DNA from: Verrucomicrobiota bacterium
GTDB taxonomy: Bacteria; Verrucomicrobiota; Verrucomicrobiia; Opitutales; UBA2995
NCBI GenBank assembly: GCA_027297085.1
Contig: JAPUIL010000707.1
Location: forward strand, 1-14,916
Direction: 5' to 3'
Length of the DNA stretch: 14,916 bases
The notes beneath the pieces are model-generated. The model was not told the DNA's origin, did not search any database, and saw only the letters and a list, made by a program, of their open reading frames with translations. The number at the start of each line of letters is the position of its first letter. Position 1 is the first letter of the stretch. This document shows positions 8,406-14,916 of this stretch, one piece after another. The position numbers were made by a program, and so were the translations under genes.

Positions 8406-9871
8406 AGAGTCAGCTTCACCTATGGGAGAATATTGATGATTTAGAAATAATCCCGGGTGATCAGATAGAGCCGACATTAAGCAGGACGACAAGGGAAGTT
8501 CCCTGTCTCCTAAAACCGGGTACACGCGAGTCTTTAATTGAATTGGTAGCGGTTGCCAGGTCTCACAAAATTCCCATATACCCGGTTAGCCGTGGAAAGA
8601 ATTGGGGATACGGTGCACACCTGCCTGTTCAAGACGGTTGTGTCATAGTGAGCCTCGAACGGCTAAAGACTATCGGGCCATGCCATCCGGAATCGAAAAA
8701 AATTTATATCGAAGCAGGGGTCTCACAGATGCACCTTTACGAGTACCTGCAAAAGCACTACCCGCAATTCACGTTTAATGTGACCGCGGGTGGGAGCGAC
8801 ACCAGCATTATAGGAAACTGTCTGGAACGCGGAATTGGTTACTATAGGAGCCGTACCCATGAGCTGCACGGACTGGAAGTCCTCACCATGGACGGCCAAG
8901 TTCTCAAGCGGGATAAACGGCTTTGGCATTCCTCTCACCCGGACGGCATCGGAACGGACTGGGAAGGCTTATTCTTTCAGTCCAATTTTGGAATCGTCCT
9001 GGGAGGATGGTTTTCACTGCTTCCACGTCAGGAAAGGACTATATTTCTTTCCCTTCTGAATTCCGATCTCGATACACTCATCGACGATTTTAAGAAACTC
9101 TACCGCAATCGATTGCTCAAAGAGATTACTCACATCGCAGATCCGGGCCGGAAGGAATATGTTTTAAACGGCCTGATCTCTACCAAATTCCCTAAACTTT
9201 CCTCTGCTCAAATAGACCGGGTCATCCAGCAGGTTAGTTCAGCGGCATTCCAGGGAATTACTGCTATTCATGGAAGAGCAGCCGTTGGGAAAACGATGGT
9301 AAAGGAGATTCGAAAGCTCATTTCCCCGTCCACGACTCTCAATGCCTTTACTCCTCAAAAGGTAAAACGCCTGGCATTATGGAGCCGATGGATACCCATT
9401 CCCCGAATTCGGAGTTTGGGCATTTTCCTCGAATCTGTCGGCGAATTACTGCTCCTCAGCGAAGGAACCCCGACAAACATCGGACATCTCGGCATCAAGA
9501 TGCACGGAGAAAATCCTAACGATGCAGACGAACTGGCAGTCTTCCTCAACGCCACCCTGCCCCCTCGAGCAAACGCGACCCAGACCCTCCGGTCTCTTCT
9601 CGATCAACAAGCTGTCAAATACTCGATCACCTTTATCGTAAATGAAGAGGAGGCTGTTTCCGCCATCATTACCTTGCACTTTGAAACCGGGGAAGCAGAG
9701 CAATTACAAAATCATTTAAAAGCCCTCACAACAGCTCTAATAGAAAACGGGTTTCCTCCCTACAGGGCAGGCATTGATCAAATGGAACAATTGAACATGC
9801 CACCCATATCTCAACAGCTCAAAGATTTCTTTGACCCCTTGCATTTGATTGCGCCCGGTCGCTATACATGA
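8390..9871 (+). CDS. FAD-dependent oxidoreductase, vanillyl-alcohol oxidase / p-cresol methylhydroxylase type
   Basis: A 493-residue flavoprotein of the VAO/PCMH superfamily, members of which oxidise 4-alkylphenols and other alcohols or amines. The FAD-binding loop PVSRGKNWGYGA (65-76) is very close to the motif in p-cresol methylhydroxylase and vanillyl-alcohol oxidase. GNCLERGIGY (142-151), the GLFFQSNFGIVLGG segment (about 194-207) and the C-terminal LIAPGRY (486-492) are further subfamily hallmarks. There is no signal peptide, so it is cytoplasmic. No cytochrome subunit gene, the electron acceptor of p-cresol methylhydroxylase, is adjacent, so oxygen or another acceptor is likely. I cannot identify the covalent flavin residue or the substrate. 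It overlaps the receiver-kinase gene by 16 bases and the ketosynthase gene by 4 (ATGA), so it is almost certainly in one operon with them. A metabolic enzyme between signalling genes is unusual. Confidence 0.85.
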   Translation: MDIELKSQLHLWENIDDLEIIPGDQIEPTLSRTTREVPCLLKPGTRESLIELVAVARSHKIPIYPVSRGKNWGYGAHLPVQDGCVIVSLERLKTIGPCHPESKKIYIEAGVSQMHLYEYLQKHYPQFTFNVTAGGSDTSIIGNCLERGIGYYRSRTHELHGLEVLTMDGQVLKRDKRLWHSSHPDGIGTDWEGLFFQSNFGIVLGGWFSLLPRQERTIFLSLLNSDLDTLIDDFKKLYRNRLLKEITHIADPGRKEYVLNGLISTKFPKLSSAQIDRVIQQVSSAAFQGITAIHGRAAVGKTMVKEIRKLISPSTTLNAFTPQKVKRLALWSRWIPIPRIRSLGIFLESVGELLLLSEGTPTNIGHLGIKMHGENPNDADELAVFLNATLPPRANATQTLRSLLDQQAVKYSITFIVNEEEAVSAIITLHFETGEAEQLQNHLKALTTALIENGFPPYRAGIDQMEQLNMPPISQQLKDFFDPLHLIAPGRYT

Positions 9872-11079
9872 GACAGGAGGTAAAAATCACGGGCGTCGGG
9901 GTCATTGCAGCCTGTGGAATCGGCCTCGAGTCTTTTTGGAATGGTTTGAATTCAGGCAAATCCACTGCTAAATACTTGCCGCACCTTGAGGAGTTGGGAC
10001 TCGAGAAAGCAATTGGCTGTCCCGTAGAAAACTTCGATGCAAGCAAGTGGATAAGACCTGAGGTTAAACTGGATCGTTTTCCAAGGCATACACAATTGGG
10101 TTTGGCTGCAGTGGAAATGGCATTAAAAGATGCAGACATAAGTCAATCTGAGTGGGAAAACCTGGGCATTGTGCCGATTGTGACGGGGACGGCACTCATG
10201 GATCTGGACCATGTGACCAAAACCATCCAGCGGGTTCACGACAAGGGAGTTAAAGCAGCGATGCCCTTTACAACATTTTCCTATTCACCCATCGCAATTT
10301 CAGAATCCATTGCTCGTTTTATACCCTCCAAGACTCGAATCTCCGCCGTACAAAACGCTTGCTGCTCAGGGGCGGACGCCATCTGTGCAGGAGCGGAATT
10401 GATAGCTTCGGGAGAAGCGAAAATCGCAATTTGCGGAGGGGCAGAAGCGCCCTTAATTTTGCACCCTATGGCCGAATTGACGGCAGCCCGGCTCACCGCT
10501 CCCGAATACGAATCCCCGGAATCCGCGGGAAAGCCTTTCGACGTCTTTCGGGAACTGGGTGTCATCGGAGAGGGTTCAGGCTACGTAATCCTCGAATCCA
10601 TGAATAGCCCGCGGCCTTGCTATGCCACCATACGAGGCTATGCCAGCGGCAAAGACCTGGGTATTACTCCAGGTGATGGATTTTTATGGGTAATTGAAAA
10701 CGCATTGGCCAATGCACGCATTCGACCGGAGTCCGTCGACTATATTTCAACCTGGGGACCCGGGCACTTTATTTTAGATATTAGCGAGTCCAAAGCACTT
10801 GAGTCAGTATTCGGAAAATGGATTCACTCCATTCCCGCGGGCTCTATTAAAGGCACCATCGGCCATCCATTGGGGGCCGCCAGTGCCATTCAATTAATTA
10901 GTACCGCTATCACCCTGAAGACGGGTCTCATACCACCAACAACCAACCTGGAGTTTCAAGATCCAGATTGCCCATTGGTCTTGTCGACTCAACCTCGGTT
11001 ACTTAGACCTCAAAGCGCCATAATAAATTGTCACGGAATCGGAAACAATAACTCGACCGTGGTTCTTTCGACAGGATAA
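9868..11079 (+). CDS. Divergent beta-ketoacyl-ACP synthase (FabF-like ketosynthase)
   Basis: A 403-residue stand-alone ketosynthase of the thiolase fold, similar in length and order of motifs to FabF (KAS II), which condenses malonyl-ACP with an acyl chain. The nucleophile elbow is QNACCSGAD (C165; the next residue is also Cys instead of the usual small residue). The KGTIGHPLGAA motif retains K328 and the second catalytic His (H333). The first catalytic His, normally in a NAHGT motif, is replaced: the aligned segment is ISTWGPGH with W296. The C-terminal NSFGFGG gate is NCHGIGN (H389), changing the residues that gate the acyl pocket. Decarboxylation chemistry may thus be altered or lost, though H300 lies nearby. 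No ACP or ketoreductase neighbours exist, so it is not a housekeeping fatty-acid cluster. It starts inside the oxidase stop (ATGA overlap) and ends 14 bases before the multi-TM kinase. Family firm, activity uncertain. Confidence 0.85.
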   Translation: MRQEVKITGVGVIAACGIGLESFWNGLNSGKSTAKYLPHLEELGLEKAIGCPVENFDASKWIRPEVKLDRFPRHTQLGLAAVEMALKDADISQSEWENLGIVPIVTGTALMDLDHVTKTIQRVHDKGVKAAMPFTTFSYSPIAISESIARFIPSKTRISAVQNACCSGADAICAGAELIASGEAKIAICGGAEAPLILHPMAELTAARLTAPEYESPESAGKPFDVFRELGVIGEGSGYVILESMNSPRPCYATIRGYASGKDLGITPGDGFLWVIENALANARIRPESVDYISTWGPGHFILDISESKALESVFGKWIHSIPAGSIKGTIGHPLGAASAIQLISTAITLKTGLIPPTTNLEFQDPDCPLVLSTQPRLLRPQSAIINCHGIGNNNSTVVLSTG

Positions 11080-11093
11080 ATTTTCCTCGAGCT

Positions 11094-13124
11094 GTGACTA
11101 ACTTCGAATCCATCATCATCCTTGTCCTGGCGGCCGGTTCCAATGTCCTGGTCGGTCTCCTGATTTTCCTGGCCAATCCCGATCGGGCTATCAACAGGAG
11201 TTTTGGATTTCTGAGTATCATAACTACTCTTTGGGTAGGGTCACTTACCGTTTACAACTACTCCTCCGCCACAGAAGCCGTCTTCTGGATTCGCAATATG
11301 ATTGGATTTGGAGGTCTCGTTCCGTGGGCATTTTTCTGTCTAAAGGAATCGATTATTACTCCCAATATCGATCTGGGTGGATTGCTTAAGAAAACAAGCC
11401 TCTACCTGATCATTGGACTCGTTCACTTGGGGATAGTTGAAACCGACTCGTTTTTAAAACCGGGTTCCACGCGTGACCATCTTGACTACGGCTGGGCATA
11501 TTTTATCCACGTTTTCTATATGCCCCTTTCCTTGATTTATTTGGGAGTGTCGTCCATTCGCTATTTGAAGGTGGCTGAGGGTATTGTGAAGCTCGATTTG
11601 AAGATTTTCTTATTAGGTTGTTTGTTCGCGGTTGGTGCAGTGGTCATCACAACAGGCAGTGCATTCCTGGGCCTTACCGAGATGTTGAAACTCGCCCCAG
11701 TACTCATAGTTGTTTACTACAGTTTATCCGGGTTCACCATGACCAATCGCAGGATCTTTGAACCCCGGTACCTGACAGCCACGTTCCTAAAACACCTGGT
11801 CATTCTGGTGGTGGGTATCCTCGAATTTCTCCTTTTGAAACGGCTGATAGGTGAAGTATTCCCCGATGAATATGCCGAAGTCATCGCCTTGGTGGGTGTG
11901 TTAATAAGCATCTACCCAGGCAACAACGTATTGGAGCAGTTCCTTCAACGCTTTGTTGAAAAGGAAAAGTCATCCAACGAGCTTGCTCTACAGCGAATTT
12001 ATGACCTGGGTAAAGAACACCCCGATGAAGAACTCAATAAGGCTCGCTTCCAGGAAATTCTAATGGAATGGGCAGGCACGGACACCGCGGCATTTTTCAT
12101 GCCGCATGAGGAGTTTCTGGAGTACGAAGACATCAAGCTCACCATCAGAAGCAATGAGGTAAATCACCTGATCGAACACGATTGGGAGTCCTACGAAAGT
12201 TTGGAACGTGTCCGTGAAACCGGTTCAATCAAAGGACTTAAAACCTTCATGGAGGACCACCAGTTTCGAATCATGCTGGTGGTGCTGGAAGACAAGGAAC
12301 AAAACGTTGCCTTTATGGTGGGGCTAGGAAGGCGTGCCTCCAAAAACCCCTATACTTTTTCCGATGGCACCACACTGAAACTTCTTTGTGAATCTTTCCG
12401 TCCGCTTTTGGAACACAGTCAGATCGTCCGCCAGGTACGCAACTCCGAACAGCTCGCATCTGTTGGGCTCCTCGCTGCCAGCCTTGCTCACGAAATTCGC
12501 AATCCTCTAGTAGCGATCAAGACCTTTTTCCAACTTTTGCCCATCCGTTACAATGAGCGGTCCTTCCGAGAGGAGTTTTCAGCCATTATTCAGGAGGAGG
12601 TGCAACGCATTGAAGAACTCAGTCAAAGTCTTCTGGATAGTTCAAAACCTTCGGTAGGAAAAATGACTCCTGTCTCGCTCAAAGAGGTCGGCAGTGCAGC
12701 GCTGGATCTGGTCACTTCCAAGGGCCGTCAAAAAGGTATCGAAATGATCAAAGACTTTTCGGTGGAGGCAGACTCGGTCATGGCTGATCCCGGCTCCCTC
12801 CGCCAGGTTTTGTTGAATATCCTATTGAATGCCATCGACGCAATTGATGTCGACCAAACACAAAAGAAAATCCGGCTCGGCGTATACGGCGCACAAGATA
12901 AGATCTGGATTGAAGTCGAAGACAACGGGAAAGGGATGTCTGAAGAAATTAGAAAAAATGTCTTCAAACCTTTTTATACTACCAAAACACATGGATTTGG
13001 GCTAGGTTTGACCGTCAGTGGAGAAATCCTCAAAGAACACGATGCTACCACCCGTATCGAGTCCGAGCCTGGAGAAGGCACCAAGTTTTCGATTGGCTTT
13101 AGTCCATGCCCAGAATTTTCCTGA
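11094..13124 (+). CDS. Multi-TM sensor histidine kinase with GAF-like domain, NtrB-type core
   Basis: A 676-residue inner-membrane kinase. The first about 290 residues contain roughly seven to nine TM helices (for example 5-25, 36-58, 63-85, 100-115, 128-150, 161-185, 197-215, then two more), resembling kinases with an N-terminal 7TM sensor region such as PrsK. A GAF-like cytoplasmic domain follows (about 295-440). The core has SLAHEIRNPLVAIK (H466), N579 in NILLNAIDAID, D610 in DNGKGM and GFGLGL at about 634, all intact, so the kinase should be active. It probably senses a membrane-soluble or periplasmic cue. The start is GTG, 14 bases after the ketosynthase stop, with no Shine-Dalgarno; the next usable start would cut the first TM. 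Its end overlaps the following kinase-like gene by 19 bases. NtrB-type cores usually pair with an NtrC-like activator, but none is in the window. Confidence 0.9.
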   Translation: MTNFESIIILVLAAGSNVLVGLLIFLANPDRAINRSFGFLSIITTLWVGSLTVYNYSSATEAVFWIRNMIGFGGLVPWAFFCLKESIITPNIDLGGLLKKTSLYLIIGLVHLGIVETDSFLKPGSTRDHLDYGWAYFIHVFYMPLSLIYLGVSSIRYLKVAEGIVKLDLKIFLLGCLFAVGAVVITTGSAFLGLTEMLKLAPVLIVVYYSLSGFTMTNRRIFEPRYLTATFLKHLVILVVGILEFLLLKRLIGEVFPDEYAEVIALVGVLISIYPGNNVLEQFLQRFVEKEKSSNELALQRIYDLGKEHPDEELNKARFQEILMEWAGTDTAAFFMPHEEFLEYEDIKLTIRSNEVNHLIEHDWESYESLERVRETGSIKGLKTFMEDHQFRIMLVVLEDKEQNVAFMVGLGRRASKNPYTFSDGTTLKLLCESFRPLLEHSQIVRQVRNSEQLASVGLLAASLAHEIRNPLVAIKTFFQLLPIRYNERSFREEFSAIIQEEVQRIEELSQSLLDSSKPSVGKMTPVSLKEVGSAALDLVTSKGRQKGIEMIKDFSVEADSVMADPGSLRQVLLNILLNAIDAIDVDQTQKKIRLGVYGAQDKIWIEVEDNGKGMSEEIRKNVFKPFYTTKTHGFGLGLTVSGEILKEHDATTRIESEPGEGTKFSIGFSPCPEFS

Positions 13125-14916
13125 TAACACCCGACACCGAACTGAGAGATAACTGGCACAAGTTGTTGGATGACTTGGGTGATGTAGAGGTATCCAGTGC
13201 ACAAGATATTCGAGGCAAAGCGGAGAGGCTTCGGCCGTGCACCATAGTATATGATTTGTTCCAGGAGAAACCACCTCCATACCAGGAACTCGGTTCGGGG
13301 ATACACATCGTAGCCGTGGGGACACAAGATACCGTCCCCTTTCAGCAGGCTATCGAAAACAACTATTTTGCGGTACTCGACCGTGAGACAAAAGAGGTGC
13401 ACCTGCGGGAGATCGTTCAACACAGTCAGAAGATCCTCAACCTGGAGGAGCAGAATCGCTTTTTGCAGGACCGTGTTATTCGCCTGGAAACCGTCATCGA
13501 GGTTGAAAAAACTTCTACGACCTCGTCCCCCTACCGGCCATTCGACTATGCCAGCGAAATCTTGGACCGTATCTCCAACGAAAAAGATCTCGGTGACCAC
13601 TTTCTCAAACTTATCCAGAACCACCTCCGCATTCCGCGTTCGGGTGTATTCATCAACCGGGGCCAAAATTTTGAGCTGCTATCCGGCAACCTCGTGTTCG
13701 GCGATGTCCGTGAGCTCTCTTATTCCTCCACCCACCCGTTTGTCGAGTGGCTTCGTGAGAACCTGATTACACTTCGACTCCGTACCGTGGAAGCCGTTCT
13801 GGACGAACCCGATAAACTTTTCCTGCGCGACAACCTGAAACGCATGCAGGCGGAGGCGGTATTTCCCATATTTTCGGAAGGAGGCCTGGCTGGCTGGATC
13901 TTTACCGGCAAACGCAACGATGGCCAAACTTACTCTCAGGAGATCCTCGAAGATCTTGAAAGCATCGCCGGACAATTTAGTGCCTGTATCACTCTCAGCC
14001 GGCGCCAAGGTTCCATCCAGATGGAAATTCAGCGGGCTCAGCTATTGCTGAAATCAGTTCCCGGCAAATGGGTCATTGCCAATGCAAAAGGAGAAGTCAT
14101 TTGGCAAACGCAGAAAGGGGACCCGATTCCACTGCAACTGAAAGAGGCCCTGTATGAAGCAGCCCAAACCGGGAAAACTGCCGACACAGTTGCCCAGGGC
14201 AAACAATCGAGCTACCGCATTTTCACCAGGATTCTTCCGTATTCTAATTCCGACTACAGGATTATTGGTGGATACGAAAATGTGACCGACCGCCTCAAAA
14301 CCGACTACAAGGATCGTGTCGATGAATTGGATAAAATTTTCAATACACTTGGTCTCATCCTTTCACACGAGCTTCGCAATCCATTGGTCTCCCTCAAGAC
14401 CTTCGCGCAGCTACTCGGTGTAAAAGACAAGAATGCTCCTCTGCCCGCCGACTTTGTGACCACGATCCAGCATGAGGTCGCCCGATTGGAAAGCGTGGCT
14501 GACGACCTGTTCGGCCTCAACGAGCTAGGCACTCAAACTCTGGAGTCAACCGATATCCGAATGATTATTAACCGGATTGTCCAAGACCTCGACCACAACA
14601 TTGTGACGGTGAAATTCGGCAAGAACCTCAATCCGTTCATTGGCGATGCAGTTCGGATCGAAGAAGGTCTAAGAGACATGATCCTCCACATGTACAATTC
14701 CCTGAAGGAAGACGGTAACCTCGTTATTCTAGTGGAAGGTAAAGAATCCAAAGGAGCACAAATCACAGTTCGCGGAGGAGGTATCGAAGAGGAAAAAACT
14801 TTCCCAAGTTCGAAGGCCAAAACGCAACCTGAGGCCATCAGCCTCAAATTCTTCAAGGCCTGCCATACCATCAAAAAGCATCAAGGTCTGGTCATGATCC
14901 GCAAAAGCAAGAACGG
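13106..14916 (+). CDS. Histidine-kinase-like protein with degenerate receiver and ATP-binding domains (3' end cut)
   Basis: The frame is open from ATG 13106 to the window end (603 residues visible). Residues 1-110 resemble a receiver, but the acidic pair is lost (LITPD where VVDDD is usual) and the conserved Lys is missing, although D50 in IVYDL sits where the acceptor should be. A helical segment (about 110-140), a GAF-like domain (about 150-310) and a PAS-like stretch (about 325-410) follow. HisKA is intact, with LSHELRNPLVSLK (H421). The ATP-binding domain is not: the N-box Asn aligns with H528 (ILHMYN), the G1 Asp aligns with G557 (VRGGG), and no GxGLG is seen before the edge. It should not bind ATP normally, but its His may still be phosphorylated by a partner. 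Its DHp helices closely resemble those of the upstream kinase, and the genes overlap by 19 bases, so pairing or a duplication origin is likely. There are no TM helices. Confidence 0.8.
   Translation, partial: MPRIFLITPDTELRDNWHKLLDDLGDVEVSSAQDIRGKAERLRPCTIVYDLFQEKPPPYQELGSGIHIVAVGTQDTVPFQQAIENNYFAVLDRETKEVHLREIVQHSQKILNLEEQNRFLQDRVIRLETVIEVEKTSTTSSPYRPFDYASEILDRISNEKDLGDHFLKLIQNHLRIPRSGVFINRGQNFELLSGNLVFGDVRELSYSSTHPFVEWLRENLITLRLRTVEAVLDEPDKLFLRDNLKRMQAEAVFPIFSEGGLAGWIFTGKRNDGQTYSQEILEDLESIAGQFSACITLSRRQGSIQMEIQRAQLLLKSVPGKWVIANAKGEVIWQTQKGDPIPLQLKEALYEAAQTGKTADTVAQGKQSSYRIFTRILPYSNSDYRIIGGYENVTDRLKTDYKDRVDELDKIFNTLGLILSHELRNPLVSLKTFAQLLGVKDKNAPLPADFVTTIQHEVARLESVADDLFGLNELGTQTLESTDIRMIINRIVQDLDHNIVTVKFGKNLNPFIGDAVRIEEGLRDMILHMYNSLKEDGNLVILVEGKESKGAQITVRGGGIEEEKTFPSSKAKTQPEAISLKFFKACHTIKKHQGLVMIRKSKN

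Noticed and set aside
12974..13666. Long minus-strand ORF of 230 codons
   Set aside because: Antisense shadow of the two overlapping kinase genes; the + strand frames show clear HATPase, receiver-like and GAF-like patterns.
1..14916. CRISPR arrays, insertion sequences, rRNA or complete tRNA genes
   Set aside because: No regularly spaced repeats, transposase motifs or complete RNA gene structure were seen on reading both strands; no computational search was possible.

Overview
The window reads as a chromosomal segment of a Gram-negative bacterium of middling GC content: there is a TolC-family outer-membrane protein, a GH20 glycosidase, and a high density of two-component signalling genes. The style (GH20 enzyme, several unusual kinases, no clear Shine-Dalgarno motif before any start examined) would fit the Planctomycetota/Verrucomicrobiota/Lentisphaerota group, perhaps an Opitutae-like verrucomicrobium. 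That placement is inference from general gene character and is weak. Every convincing gene lies on the + strand.

Layout. (i) 1-1488: 3' part of a GH20 beta-N-acetylhexosaminidase-like gene cut by the window edge. (ii) 1717-6615: a membrane hybrid histidine kinase with two receiver domains, then a TolC-like outer-membrane efflux protein, then a SixA-like phosphohistidine phosphatase homologue whose catalytic residues are mostly replaced. (iii) 6616-7250: a 635-base non-coding stretch. It holds an AT-rich part with a palindromic operator-like site, a 168-base element with nested inverted repeats, and two tandem DnaA-box-like 9-mers. (iv) 7251-14916: five genes that overlap or nearly touch, so probably one operon. 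They encode a receiver-histidine kinase fusion, a VAO/PCMH-type FAD oxidase, a divergent beta-ketoacyl synthase, a multi-TM NtrB-like histidine kinase, and a second kinase-like protein, cut by the window end, whose ATP-binding domain and receiver-like N-terminus look degenerate.

How the genes may work together. The window contains four kinase-like proteins and one phosphatase-like protein but no DNA-binding response regulator and no Hpt protein, so outputs must lie elsewhere. The most unusual feature is the last operon: two metabolic enzymes (flavin oxidase and ketosynthase) sit between signalling genes, and an apparently active membrane kinase is translationally coupled to an apparently inactive paralogue. 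One hypothesis is that the enzymes make or modify a small lipid-like or aromatic molecule sensed by the multi-TM kinase, with the pseudokinase tuning that kinase. This is inference. Three separate proteins (SixA-like, ketosynthase, pseudokinase) have lost residues normally essential in their families, while their reading frames remain intact.
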